Source: JBGLNL01 sp046484125
GTDB lineage: Bacteria; Chloroflexota; Dehalococcoidia; SZUA-161; SpSt-899
NCBI GenBank assembly: GCA_046484125.1
Contig: JAWOBX010000043.1
Location: forward strand, 1 to 64,000
Length of the DNA stretch: 64,000 nt
Direction of reading: 5' to 3'
Part shown: in pieces, positions 16,328-25,077 of the stretch
Position numbering within the stretch: position 1 is the first letter of the stretch
Layout: the number at the start of each line of letters is the position of its first letter
Translations under genes and position numbers: made by a program
The notes under the pieces: generated by a model
What the model saw: only the letters and a program-made list of their open reading frames with translations
What the model was told of the DNA's origin: nothing
Database searches by the model: none

Positions 16328-17061
16328 CACGTCACCCTCCTCTCGACTGCCAGCATTTCAACCAGAAGTGTCTCCATTTCGAGCCCCTGGCTTAGAGTGA
16401 GGTCCAGCCCTCTGGTAATAGCGGCTTTGGCGTATTCGACCGCCTTCTGGTCTCTTAGCATTATCGTCCGGGCGATTGATTCCGCCACTTCAAGCAATTG
16501 ATCCCTGGGCACAACACGGTTGACAAGTCCGATTCGCAGGGCCTCTCTGGCGTCGATTCTATCAGCGGTCAGGACGATTTCCGTTACTCTGCCGTGAAGC
16601 ACAAGTCGAGGCATGGTCTGTGAGCCTCCTGCCGTTGGGACCATCCCGAGATTAGCCTCAGGCAAACCGAACTGAGAATCATCCGAGGCAACGCGGATAT
16701 CACAACACATGGCCATTTCAATCCCTGCGCCCAGCGCGAATCCACCTATGGCGGCGATTATCGGCTTTTGCACACTTAAAAACATCCCCCATAGATCCCG
16801 CTCCCACCGCACCTCCCTGGCGATGATCATTGATGGTGTGGTTCCAAACTCGGATATATCAGCTCCAGCGGAAAAGGCCTTTTCCCCCGCCCCTTTTATA
16901 ATAGCCACCCTTACTTGCGGGTCGTCTTTAACGGCGGGAAGAAGCTCATATAGCTCGTCTCGCATCCTTGTACTAACCGCGTTCAAAGCTTTGGGCCGGT
17001 TGAGTGTGATCCAGGCTATCCCGTCGTCCTTTTCATATATAATGGTTTCAAAGCCACTCAT
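16327..17061 (-). CDS. Enoyl-CoA hydratase/isomerase family protein (short C-terminus)
   Basis: A 244-aa crotonase-fold protein that acts on acyl-CoA double bonds or related reactions. The oxyanion-hole segments are FSAGADISEF (~63-72) and FALGAGIEMAM, with Glu residues in GIEMAM and GLPEANLG matching the two catalytic Glu of hydratases. The chain stops at ERRVT where relatives continue for about 18 residues (the usual EGxxAFxEKRxPxF tail), so it is C-terminally short. It overlaps the sirtuin start by one base and follows another crotonase gene. Confidence 0.88.
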   Translation of the reverse strand: MSGFETIIYEKDDGIAWITLNRPKALNAVSTRMRDELYELLPAVKDDPQVRVAIIKGAGEKAFSAGADISEFGTTPSMIIAREVRWERDLWGMFLSVQKPIIAAIGGFALGAGIEMAMCCDIRVASDDSQFGLPEANLGMVPTAGGSQTMPRLVLHGRVTEIVLTADRIDAREALRIGLVNRVVPRDQLLEVAESIARTIMLRDQKAVEYAKAAITRGLDLTLSQGLEMETLLVEMLAVERRVT

Positions 17062-17106
17062 GATATTCTCTTTAAGCTGATTATATAAGTACGGTTCATA
17101 CGGAAT

Positions 17107-17847
17107 TCACTCACCCTTGAACTCTGGGGCTCGCTTTTGCAAAAAAGCCTCGATTCCTTCGGTGCGGTCTCGTGTGCTCTGGAGTATAAATGACAGGTCA
17201 GCTTCGAGCCTGAGTCCCTGACCGATGGTCATATCCATCCCCTTGCTGATTGCTTCCTTGGCATATCGTTCGGCTACAGGGCCTTTGGAAAGGAGCTTAT
17301 TTGCCAGATTATCAGTCTCAGAGGGCAGTTCGGATGGACTGTAAACCCGGTTTATCAATCCTATCTCCCAGGCCTGAGTGGAATCGATTATTTCACCTGT
17401 AAGGATCAATTCCAGGGCTTTACCCCTGCCCACAATACGTGGTAAACGCTGCGTTCCCCCTCCAGAGGGGATTTTGCCGCTGGCGACTTCAGGGAAGCCG
17501 AGATGGGACTCTTTTAATGCGAGCCTGATATCGCAGGCCAGCGCCAGTTCGAGTCCTGACGATATCGCGTCACCGTTAAGCATGGCTATTACAGGGTATT
17601 TCAAGGAGGCAACCGCGCTTGACGCCATGGCGGAAGCAGTCTCATTCTCTGTCTCGCCAGACGAAAAGTAGTCCCCCTCGCCTGTAATCACCGCTACTCG
17701 CACATCGTCATCCTGGTTGATTTTCTGGCACACATCGGCCAGTTGTTCGGCCATAGCCCTGTTGATGGCATTTCTAGCTTCGGGGTGATTCAGCTTTATG
17801 TAGGCGATATGACCGGTCTTGTCGTAGGTTATATGCTTGGAAGCCAT
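17107..17847 (-). CDS. Enoyl-CoA hydratase/isomerase family protein with altered oxyanion loops
   Basis: A 246-aa crotonase-fold protein ending in the normal EGIEAFLQKRAPEFKG tail. The first oxyanion segment reads FSSGETENE instead of the usual xAGAD, and the second reads AISSGLELAL instead of LGGG. Both usual Glu positions (GLEL and FPEVASG) are kept. It may have a changed substrate or reaction. It is the first of two adjacent crotonase genes on this strand, 12 nt after queH. Confidence 0.88.
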   Translation of the reverse strand: MASKHITYDKTGHIAYIKLNHPEARNAINRAMAEQLADVCQKINQDDDVRVAVITGEGDYFSSGETENETASAMASSAVASLKYPVIAMLNGDAISSGLELALACDIRLALKESHLGFPEVASGKIPSGGGTQRLPRIVGRGKALELILTGEIIDSTQAWEIGLINRVYSPSELPSETDNLANKLLSKGPVAERYAKEAISKGMDMTIGQGLRLEADLSFILQSTRDRTEGIEAFLQKRAPEFKGE

Positions 17848-17859
17848 TTCTGTTGCTCC

Positions 17860-18411
17860 TCACTGTATCTTGAACCTGGCGTAGCGTTCCCACTCACTGT
17901 ATACACAGCCGCAGTACTTCTGAAGATAAAGTTCCATCTCTCTGGCCAATCTATGACTCTCTCTGAATCCATCCGAGAAATCGTGGTAATAGAATTCCAC
18001 ACCAGCCTCTTTTGCCGATGAGTTTCCTGTTTCTTCTATTAGTTGCTGGTCCTGATAGGGACTGATAAGCAGTGTGGTGGTAAACATGTCGAAGTTACGC
18101 TGGCTGGCTATCTCCGCCGTTCTTTCCATGCGCATTGTGTAACAATCCGAGCACCGTTTGCCTTCATGCCCAACTACTCTCCGAAAATATTCGATCATAT
18201 CATAGCCTTCGGTTTCAATCAGTGGAAGGCAAAGTTTTTCATTGAGTATCCTCATTGATTCAAGTCGCCTCTGGTGTTCCGTGTAGGGATGTATATTCGG
18301 ATTATACCAGAGGGCAGTGACATCGAACTCTTGCTCTCTCAGATATTTGACTGTGTATATGGCGCAGGAAGCGCAGCATGAATGAAGCAGAATAGAGGGC
18401 ATTTTGAGCAT
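17860..18411 (-). CDS. queH: Epoxyqueuosine reductase QueH
   Basis: A 183-aa protein matching QueH, the non-cobalamin enzyme that performs the last step of queuosine tRNA modification. It has HSCCASC near the N-terminus, RCSDCYTMRMERTAE (~95-109) and YCGCVYSEWERY near the C-terminus, the Cys pairs that bind Fe-S and metal. Start ATG at 18411; a second ATG three codons later is possible. Other queuosine genes are not in the window. Confidence 0.93.
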   Translation of the reverse strand: MLKMPSILLHSCCASCAIYTVKYLREQEFDVTALWYNPNIHPYTEHQRRLESMRILNEKLCLPLIETEGYDMIEYFRRVVGHEGKRCSDCYTMRMERTAEIASQRNFDMFTTTLLISPYQDQQLIEETGNSSAKEAGVEFYYHDFSDGFRESHRLAREMELYLQKYCGCVYSEWERYARFKIQ

Positions 18412-18656
18412 ATTATAACAGATGGACTTGTGTGTTGTGTATGGGTAAGAATACCCGCGAAACGCTATTCACATACAGAGAAATTCACCTGCCTGGTGGA
18501 AACTTTCCGCGGTGAGGGAAAACGGTTGTATGAGGCAATACGAATATGCTTCCGAATTGACCACTGTTTTCGGAAAATCGGACGATAGAAGATTGCCTGA
18601 ATGTTCCTGAACAATCTAAAATAAATGAGAATATTAAAATTAAGGATGGTTTAACT

Positions 18657-19766
18657 ATGGTGGAGTTGTGGGATGTAATCGTTGTTGGCGCCGGACCGGG
18701 GGGAGCGATATCGGCCAGGGAATGCGCGGCCCATGGATTAAAGACGTTGCTTCTGGAAAAGAAAAAGATGCCGCGTGACAAGGTATGCTCCGGGATGGTG
18801 ATGGGCGAATGGGCGCAAGACATCGTTAAGAATGGATTTGGCGAGATACCCGAAGATGTATTGGCTGAACCGGGATACCTGCTTGGATATGCTGTCCATG
18901 TCCCGGGAGCGAAAGTACGCACACTTGATATAACCACACCCGTCGCGTGGAGGAAGGACCTCGATTACTGGATGTGTCAGCGGGCACAAGATGCCGGGGC
19001 GGAAATATGGGATGAAGTAAGGGTACTGGGGGCGAAATACGAGGACGGAAAGTACAGAGTGCATTTGCGCCGGGGAGGGATGGATCGTGAATTGGCAGCG
19101 AATTATCTTGTAGGCGCTGACGGAGCCCGATCAGCCGTAAGGTCAGCTATATTTCCGGATCTAAAGACCACATACTGGCAATGTTTTCGTGAATGCTACG
19201 ACGTAAGACTGGAGTTGCCGGAACGCCGGTTCAACTTCTTCTCCACCGTGGAGACGGCGCCTTTTTATTTCTGTACACACGAAAAGGACGGAATGCTGTT
19301 GATGGAAGGTGGGGCTGCTTTAGGTAAGATCAGGGAGACGGCGGCAGAATCTCGACGCTACTTGATAGAGAACCACGGGCTTCCACCCGAAGCGAAGTCA
19401 ATCTGGAGAGACGGATGTGTTGAACCGATACTGTACCGTGAACTTTTCACCGGGTCTTTTCGACCTGCCGATAAGAACGCTCTTCTTGTGGGTGACGCGG
19501 CGGGGTTGAACATGCCGGTAACCGGTGAAGGGGTCGGTACGGCTTTGAAAAGTGGAATGGATGCGGCCGGTGCGATCTTACAGGCTGCCGCGGGTGAGGG
19601 GTATGCTGCGGGAACCTACCTGCCAACCGTCGACGAAATAGTGGAAAAATATCAGGATATCTACAGTTTCTCCAGACGCATAAAGGAGGCGGCATCGACG
19701 GGTGAACCTGAGTCCCTGTCAGTTGCGCTGCTTCAGTCGTGGGACCATGCGTTGAGATGTTTTTAA
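18657..19766 (+). CDS. Geranylgeranyl reductase family FAD-dependent oxidoreductase
   Basis: A 369-aa flavoprotein with an N-terminal dinucleotide fold VVGAGPGGAISAREC (~9-23), a second FAD motif GADGARSAVR (~156-165) and GDAAGLNMPVTGEGVGTA (~282-299). This layout belongs to geranylgeranyl reductases and related hydroxylases; a role in saturating isoprenoid lipid or quinone side chains is plausible. Start ATG at 18657 behind aagga. It stands alone, convergent with nadA. The 245-bp gap upstream shows no clear RNA element. Confidence 0.82.
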   Translation: MVELWDVIVVGAGPGGAISARECAAHGLKTLLLEKKKMPRDKVCSGMVMGEWAQDIVKNGFGEIPEDVLAEPGYLLGYAVHVPGAKVRTLDITTPVAWRKDLDYWMCQRAQDAGAEIWDEVRVLGAKYEDGKYRVHLRRGGMDRELAANYLVGADGARSAVRSAIFPDLKTTYWQCFRECYDVRLELPERRFNFFSTVETAPFYFCTHEKDGMLLMEGGAALGKIRETAAESRRYLIENHGLPPEAKSIWRDGCVEPILYRELFTGSFRPADKNALLVGDAAGLNMPVTGEGVGTALKSGMDAAGAILQAAAGEGYAAGTYLPTVDEIVEKYQDIYSFSRRIKEAASTGEPESLSVALLQSWDHALRCF

Positions 19767-19849
19767 AGCTGTGCCCTGATGGTTCGGTAAAATAGTGAAG
19801 TAATGGGTTGACGCCGGAGAGTTGCGAAACACTGTGTACCGAAGGTACA

Positions 19850-20764
19850 CTAACTTACCTCGAGCATACGATCCACAGAGGTGCGGGCTCTTACGCGTAT
19901 ATGTTCAGGCACCTTTACTTCAGGGGCCATAACTTCGAGTGATCGCAGGACTTTTTCAAGAGTAATCAGCTTCATATAGGGACAGACGGCCTGCTCGGAG
20001 ATTGGGATGAACTTCTTCGCCGGATTCTCTTTACGAAGACGATGGATAATGCCAATCTCAGTGCCTACGATAAGCTCTTTGACATTGTCGCGTGAGGCGT
20101 AGCGAATGATACCGCTGGTACTGCCTACTTCATCCGCCATTTCGATTACTTCCGGTCTGCACTCGGGATGAACGACGACTTTCGCCTCAGGGTATTGCTC
20201 TCTCAGGCGGATGATATCTTCAGGACATATACGAGCGTGTGTAGGGCAGTATCCGTGCCAGGTGATGATGTTCCGGCCGGCCATGGATGCCGAATATTGG
20301 CCGAGGAACATATCCGGAACGAAGATAATCTCTTGACCTGCCGGAAAACTGGCAACGATCGTGGGGCCGTTGGCGGAAGTGCAACAGATATCGCTTTCCG
20401 CTTTGACCTCCGCAGAAGAGTTGACATAACACACAACCACGGAGCCCGGATGTTTTGCCTTTTCCTCTCGTAAATCATCCGCTGTGAGCATGTCGGCCAT
20501 CAGGCAGCCTGAATTGATGTCCGGGAGTAGAACCACCTTATCGGGACAAAGAATTGAGGCTGTCTCAGCCATAAAATGAACGCCACAGAAAACGATTACA
20601 TCCGCGTCAGTTGAAGCGGCTTTCCGGCTGAGCTCCAGTGAATCTCCGGTAAAGTCAGCGATATCCTGTACCTCGCCCAACTGGTAATTATGTGCCACGA
20701 TAATGGCGTTACGCTCGCGCCTTAAACGGTCTATCCGGTCTGTCACGCTTTCAATAGAGGCCAT
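19850..20764 (-). CDS. nadA: Quinolinate synthase
   Basis: A 304-aa NadA, which condenses iminoaspartate and dihydroxyacetone phosphate to quinolinate for NAD synthesis and uses a 4Fe-4S cluster. It shows AHNYQ at the N-terminus, FCGVHFMAETA, the loop GCLMADM, VVHPECRPEV and the C-terminal CPYMK, which supply cluster Cys and active-site residues. nadB and nadC are not nearby. The ATG at 20764 has aagga upstream and overlaps the preceding small gene by 14 nt. A 7-bp hairpin (gtgtacc/ggtacac) lies at the stop codon. Confidence 0.95.
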   Translation of the reverse strand: MASIESVTDRIDRLRRERNAIIVAHNYQLGEVQDIADFTGDSLELSRKAASTDADVIVFCGVHFMAETASILCPDKVVLLPDINSGCLMADMLTADDLREEKAKHPGSVVVCYVNSSAEVKAESDICCTSANGPTIVASFPAGQEIIFVPDMFLGQYSASMAGRNIITWHGYCPTHARICPEDIIRLREQYPEAKVVVHPECRPEVIEMADEVGSTSGIIRYASRDNVKELIVGTEIGIIHRLRKENPAKKFIPISEQAVCPYMKLITLEKVLRSLEVMAPEVKVPEHIRVRARTSVDRMLEVS

Positions 20765-21035
20765 TAACCGTTTCCTTACCTATTGACTTTGGCCTCGGCT
20801 CTCTTGTGCAGTTCAAATATCCCATGGTAACCTCCTCAACTGTATCTTTGGCCTGGAAAGGATGAATTCCATTCTTCATCAGCTCGTTGTACGCCTCGAT
20901 GCCGAACCTGGCGGTTATTATCGCCTCGCGTCCCGAAATCAGGGCAACGATGGCATTGATAGGGAGATATTTCGTTCCCTGACCGTTACCTGATCCGGAG
21001 CGTGGATTGTTGACCCTGGTTTCGTTTACTATCAT
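20751..21035 (-). CDS. Small NifX/NifB-C-terminal-like protein
   Basis: The 94-aa protein has a short version of the dinitrogenase iron-molybdenum-cofactor-binding fold: a strand region IVALISGREAIITARFG, then IEAYNELMKNGIHPFQAKDTVEEVTMGYLNC, matching the usual Gly-x-A-hydrophobic-L-xx-x-GI and TVEEA pattern. The N-terminal ~30 residues are shorter than in full-length family members. Such domains bind metal-sulfur clusters or serve unknown roles. It overlaps nadA, itself a 4Fe-4S enzyme. Family call is moderate, function unknown. Confidence 0.55.
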   Translation of the reverse strand: MIVNETRVNNPRSGSGNGQGTKYLPINAIVALISGREAIITARFGIEAYNELMKNGIHPFQAKDTVEEVTMGYLNCTREPRPKSIGKETVNGLY

Positions 21036-21116
21036 CGGTTACCTCATGGATCAGGAACTGTGGTGCTTTCCCGAAAGTCCGGGCGACGGTTTAACCGTCG
21101 GTTCAAGCTACTGTTA

Positions 21117-21638
21117 CTAACATGTTTTATCCTCCGTCATAGTGCGCTCAAAAGGTTTCCCGTAAGATAGTATGCCATCAAGACTGAAAAGATGATAGTT
21201 TCTTCTCTGCAAAATCAGAAAAAGGCTGGCTATGAGAATAAAGGTATCGAGTATGGTGGCATGCCAGACACCCATTGTGGTCAACTGGCCGAAACAGCTG
21301 CCGCAGTATGCCTCTCCCCTGATAATGGCAGTTGTATTGGCTACAAAAAAGCTGATACCCATAAGGAACGCTACAACAGCGCTGGGTTTGAGGAAAATCG
21401 CGAGTAACACATAGACTCCAGTGAAAAGTTCCACCCAGGGTAATGCCTGGGCGTAAGCTGATGCCACAAATCCCGGCAACAGGTCATAGTCTTTGACTAC
21501 TTCTACAAATTCAGTATGATGAGGAAGCTTGGTAACTGCTGAGACGATGAATGTGGCTCCGAGAAAAAGTCGCGCTCCGAGCGGGCAGTAATCATTTGAA
21601 ATCAATCGGGCGGCAGTTAATCTATCAATTATTTTCAT
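21117..21638 (-). CDS. MauE/DoxX-like membrane protein
   Basis: A 173-aa membrane protein with about four helices (~20-38, 65-85, 88-105, 122-142). Members of the MauE/DoxX family act in thiol or quinone redox processes. A Cys pair sits in YCGSCFGQ (Cys112 and Cys115) at a membrane face, as in MauE proteins suspected of re-oxidising periplasmic thioredoxins. It lies 8 nt downstream of a DsbA-like gene, so the two may form an oxidation pair. Confidence 0.75.
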   Translation of the reverse strand: MKIIDRLTAARLISNDYCPLGARLFLGATFIVSAVTKLPHHTEFVEVVKDYDLLPGFVASAYAQALPWVELFTGVYVLLAIFLKPSAVVAFLMGISFFVANTTAIIRGEAYCGSCFGQLTTMGVWHATILDTFILIASLFLILQRRNYHLFSLDGILSYGKPFERTMTEDKTC

Positions 21639-21646
21639 CGGTTACC

Positions 21647-22252
21647 CTATTTATGAAGCTCTTTATCTATCATCCGGGCGAGATTCTCAATGTTGCCGGG
21701 ATAGCCCTTATACTCTTTGCCGTTAACGAACATCCCCACGTATTCTATTCCAGTAGCTTTTGCCTCTTCTTTCGCCTTTTCTACCTTTTCCCGATATTGT
21801 CCGCTTTCAAGAGCGAGGTTGAATTTTTCCATATCAAGTTCAATTTCTGAAGCAATCTGGTATAGGGAAGGGAGGTCGTCAGGGGTGTTGGTAACCAGCC
21901 TGTAATGTAACTCCCAGAACTTTCCCTGGTCGCCAGCCGCTTCCAGCGCCTCCGCGATTTTGTAGGAAAATTCTGAATTAGGGAAGTGGTGGAAATCCTG
22001 TAGAATTTGCCCCTCATATAATTCAATTGCGCGCGTCGCCAGAGCTTCTTTTTCCACGCAGAGATTGCATTCGAAGTCTGTGAAAGAGTCTATTACAACG
22101 GGCGCATCCTGTGGCCCGCGACACCAGCCGGAACAGTAATAGTCGTCATTATCAATAATCCTCTCCTCCTCGCTATTCCAGAGGAGGAACCCGAGGGCAG
22201 CGGTGAAAACGGTAATAGCGAGCACTGCAACAATGTATGTCCTGGTCAACAT
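21647..22252 (-). CDS. DsbA-family membrane-anchored thiol oxidoreductase
   Basis: A 201-aa thioredoxin-fold protein with an N-terminal membrane anchor (~6-25) and an extracytoplasmic domain. The active-site motif is FECNLCVE (Cys62, Cys65) followed by the helical insertion typical of DsbA/BdbD, and VGMFVNGKEYKG supplies the cis-Pro-region strand (cis-Pro not evident). A further Cys pair (40 and 44) lies in CSGWC. ATG at 22252 starts the anchor; the longer frame runs into arsM. It sits between arsM and the MauE-like gene. Confidence 0.82.
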   Translation of the reverse strand: MLTRTYIVAVLAITVFTAALGFLLWNSEEERIIDNDDYYCSGWCRGPQDAPVVIDSFTDFECNLCVEKEALATRAIELYEGQILQDFHHFPNSEFSYKIAEALEAAGDQGKFWELHYRLVTNTPDDLPSLYQIASEIELDMEKFNLALESGQYREKVEKAKEEAKATGIEYVGMFVNGKEYKGYPGNIENLARMIDKELHK

Positions 22253-22263
22253 ATATCTAGTTT

Positions 22264-23034
22264 CTAAACCTTTCGTGCACTTATAGTAGTACATATAACA
22301 GGAGCTATCTCCATCCCCTGACATCCAGCGAAGTCAAATTCGCTTACAGACAGTGTTGCTATCTCCTGGAATCCCGCCTTTGTAAGACGCTCTGGGTATT
22401 CCTCCAGGCGCATTGCCCCGGCAATACAGTGAGTCCATGCCTGCGGATTATATCTGAGTTTTTCCGGAAGTTCCCCGACAAGAGCTGTGTCAGAGATTAC
22501 CAGTTTACCTCCGGGTTTGATAATTCTGAATATCTCCTCAAAAATACGCGTTTTATCCACGGACAAATTGATAACGCAGTTACTCATAACCGTATCGAAC
22601 GAATTGCCTGTCAATGGAATATTCTCTAAGTCACCCTGCGCAAATTCCACGTTTCTATAGCGATAGCGGGCCGCGGTGGTCCTCGATTTAATGACCATAT
22701 ACCTGGTGACATCTAGTCCAATGACCATACCTTCAGGGCCCACTTGCTTGGACGCGAGGAATACGTCGAGACCGCCGCCGGATCCAACATCCAGGACGAT
22801 TTCGCCGGATTGCAACGCGGCACTGGCTACCGGATTGCCGCAACCCAGTCCCATCATCGCTTCCGCTGGCACGGATTCCAGTTCACTCAGGGAATAACCC
22901 ATGGCCCTGGTTCTGGCATACGCGTTAATATCATTTTGAGAAGCGAAACAGTATGGATACCAGTCATCACTTTCGCTAGCACGTTCGGCGTACTCGTTGA
23001 TAACCAGTGACTTCAATGCGCTTACCTGGTTCAT
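22264..23034 (-). CDS. arsM: Arsenite S-adenosylmethionine methyltransferase
   Basis: A 256-aa class I methyltransferase of the ArsM type. It has the GLGCGNPVASA motif (Cys65), the SAM-binding DVGSGGGLDVF (~82-92), SNCVINLS (Cys153) and HCIAGA (Cys203), the three Cys that bind As(III) in characterised ArsM enzymes. It should methylate arsenite; no arsR or pump gene is adjacent. It overlaps mnmA by 4 nt (ATGA) and is followed after 11 nt by a DsbA-like gene. Confidence 0.9.
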   Translation of the reverse strand: MNQVSALKSLVINEYAERASESDDWYPYCFASQNDINAYARTRAMGYSLSELESVPAEAMMGLGCGNPVASAALQSGEIVLDVGSGGGLDVFLASKQVGPEGMVIGLDVTRYMVIKSRTTAARYRYRNVEFAQGDLENIPLTGNSFDTVMSNCVINLSVDKTRIFEEIFRIIKPGGKLVISDTALVGELPEKLRYNPQAWTHCIAGAMRLEEYPERLTKAGFQEIATLSVSEFDFAGCQGMEIAPVICTTISARKV

Positions 23035-24068
23035 GCAATTATCCCTCCCCCCACCAGAGTGTCGCCCTGAAAGACCGCTGCTGCCTGGCCGGGCGTGATA
23101 GCCATTTGAGGTTCTTCGAATTGCACACCAATCTTGTCTTTTGTAAGGGGGGTTACCAATGCGCGTGCCTCATTGTGCTTGTTTCTTATTTTCACTTGTG
23201 CTCGAAATGGACTTGAAGGTGTTTCACACGCTATCCAGTTCATCGAGGTTGCGACAAGTTCCGTCCCAAAAACCTCATTCCTGGTACCGACGACTATCTC
23301 GTTTTGGGCTGGACGAATTGACAGCACGTAAATGGGCTCTCTGGAAGGAATCCCAATGCGGCGGCGCTGACCGATAGTGTAATTGATTATACCATCATGA
23401 GTGCCCAGTATCCTCCCCTGGCGGTCAACTATGGGACCTTCCGACCTGAGGGAAGGAAGTCTGGATGCCACAAACTCCCGGTAATCTCTATCGGGAATGA
23501 AACAGATTTCCTGGCTTTCCTTCTTTTCAGTTACCGGCAGGTTGAGCTCGATGGCTGTCTGACGAACATCTTTCTTGGTCCTGTTGCCAAGAGGAAATTG
23601 AAGATACTGAAGTTGCTTTTGAGTGAGAAGGCACAAAAAATACGACTGGTCCTTGGCATAATCAAGGCCTTTTCTAATTGTGTACCTTGCCCCGTTTGTC
23701 CCTACTCGAACATAATGTCCAGTGGCCATCCAGTCAATTTCAAGCTCCATCGCTTTTTCGAGAAGGTATCCGAATTTGATCAGTTGATTACATCTGACAC
23801 ATGGATTAGGGGTCCTTCCACGGCTGTATTGCATACAGAAATCTTCAATGACCATTGATGCGAAAGCATCCCGCAGGTCAAAAACGTAATGGGGTATATT
23901 GAGCCACTCGCATATTTTCGCTGTGTCGGCCAGTTGCGCCGAATTGACATCAATGGAAGGCAGGACCTGCATTGTCACGCCCAGAACTTGGTGCCCCTCT
24001 TGCTTCAAGAGGGCTGCGGTCACCGCGGAATCTACCCCGCCACTTAGCGCAACAGCAACTTTAACCAT
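23031..24068 (-). CDS. mnmA: tRNA-specific 2-thiouridylase MnmA
   Basis: A 345-aa MnmA, which adds the 2-thio group to U34 of Lys, Glu and Gln tRNAs. It has the PP-loop ALSGGVDSAV at the N-terminus, the catalytic Cys in NPCVRCN (~100), a second Cys in QEICFIPD (~196), and the C-terminal beta-barrel region. It is the first gene of the mnmA-arsM-dsbA-mauE cluster. The window's tRNA-Glu (UUC) would be one of its substrates. Confidence 0.95.
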   Translation of the reverse strand: MVKVAVALSGGVDSAVTAALLKQEGHQVLGVTMQVLPSIDVNSAQLADTAKICEWLNIPHYVFDLRDAFASMVIEDFCMQYSRGRTPNPCVRCNQLIKFGYLLEKAMELEIDWMATGHYVRVGTNGARYTIRKGLDYAKDQSYFLCLLTQKQLQYLQFPLGNRTKKDVRQTAIELNLPVTEKKESQEICFIPDRDYREFVASRLPSLRSEGPIVDRQGRILGTHDGIINYTIGQRRRIGIPSREPIYVLSIRPAQNEIVVGTRNEVFGTELVATSMNWIACETPSSPFRAQVKIRNKHNEARALVTPLTKDKIGVQFEEPQMAITPGQAAAVFQGDTLVGGGIIA

Positions 24069-24278
24069 AGGGTTTACATATAGAATCAGGATGGCAGACC
24101 AATACGAACAAATTCATTTTAACACAGCGTATTAAGGATAGCCTCTGGTCTGGTGGCCATGCTCACGCTGTAACAGAATCTTTCGATATTATGATTGTAT
24201 AGCCGGCTTCTACGCGCGGCGCTTTTCTGGCCGCAATTCTGATATCAGGAATATCGGCGATTTAAAATAGGGGACATC

Positions 24279-24581
24279 CTATTTATCGAAGCATAAATTC
24301 TCAAGTACATCCTTTAAGCCATCAACGTATTCGAGGCAATGTTCCATGGATATATCACGGCCATTGATATCAACAGCGCGGTTGCCATGTTTTGATGCTA
24401 TGACTACCCCTGTAGCCTTTTTGGAGGCAAAGCATGTGACTGTGAGTTTACCGGTGCGGTAGCACCTCCGCTCATCCTGCTCAAGCGGTATTATGGTTAC
24501 TCCACCTATTTGAGCGGGGTTGCCTGCATGGTTTCGAAGATTTCCGGGCATGCTGAACTCCTGTGGCTTTGACATGTTCAT
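24279..24581 (-). CDS. Hypothetical protein, 100 aa
   Basis: I do not recognise this protein. It is small and soluble with four Cys (RRCYRT, TVTCFAS, MEHCLEY, ENLCFDK), a beta-rich first half (GGVTIIPLEQ) and a helical C-terminus (HCLEYVDGLKDVLENL). It lies 106 nt downstream of the GerW-like gene on the same strand. The TIIPL strand also occurs in GerW proteins, which may be chance. A weak aaatagg/cctattt hairpin covers its stop codon. Confidence 0.6.
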   Translation of the reverse strand: MNMSKPQEFSMPGNLRNHAGNPAQIGGVTIIPLEQDERRCYRTGKLTVTCFASKKATGVVIASKHGNRAVDINGRDISMEHCLEYVDGLKDVLENLCFDK

Positions 24582-24687
24582 CCCCGGGAAGCCGTGTTCG
24601 GGTTCAGGTCAAGATGCTCGAGAACCCGTCTATTCCACCTTGGGGAAGCCGTAAAACTCTTCCTGTAGGTTCTACGTGTCTAAAGAG

Positions 24688-25077
24688 TCACTTCTCCTCA
24701 CCTTTTTCATCTCTCTTTGTCACGATCTTTTCAACCGTCTCGCCAATCTTCTCCAGAACTGATGTGGCTCCACCTTTGACCGGTTCAACCCTTACTCCTT
24801 CCTGGTTGATGATAATTACAGCGGTAGGCTTTATACCCCCTCCTCCAGCGGTGCCCTCGGCTCCCCCTTCGCCCGCCCCATCACCTGAGCGCCCCTTATC
24901 GCCTTTGCCGGAACCCTTGCCGGAGCCACCCCCCGCGGCGAACACAAAAGCTATGGACATCAGCGGGATAATCGTGTTCCCCTCTGATGTAACGGACTCG
25001 CCCACAACCGCCTTTGTATTCAATAGCTTTTCGATTTCACCCATTGACGTAGCCACCAGCCTCTCAATGTTTTCCAT
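24688..25077 (-). CDS. GerW/YtfJ family protein with Gly-rich insert
   Basis: A 129-aa member of the GerW (YtfJ) family, named from Bacillus spore germination but common in non-spore-formers. It has the N-terminal helix NIERLVATSMGEIEKLLNTKAVVGE, the strand GNTIIPLMSIAFVFAAGGG, a Gly/Lys/Glu-rich insert (~68-105) and the C-terminal GGIKPTAVIIINQEGVRVEPV segment. Start ATG at 25077. The cellular role outside spores is not known. Confidence 0.85.
   Translation of the reverse strand: MENIERLVATSMGEIEKLLNTKAVVGESVTSEGNTIIPLMSIAFVFAAGGGSGKGSGKGDKGRSGDGAGEGGAEGTAGGGGIKPTAVIIINQEGVRVEPVKGGATSVLEKIGETVEKIVTKRDEKGEEK

Noticed and set aside
18412..18656. Riboswitch upstream of the geranylgeranyl-reductase-like gene
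   Set aside because: Only small stems such as gattg/caatc are seen; no known riboswitch core could be matched.
24265..24284. Terminator at the end of the 100-aa gene
   Set aside because: Only 7-bp arms, and it overlaps the stop codon; too weak to list separately.
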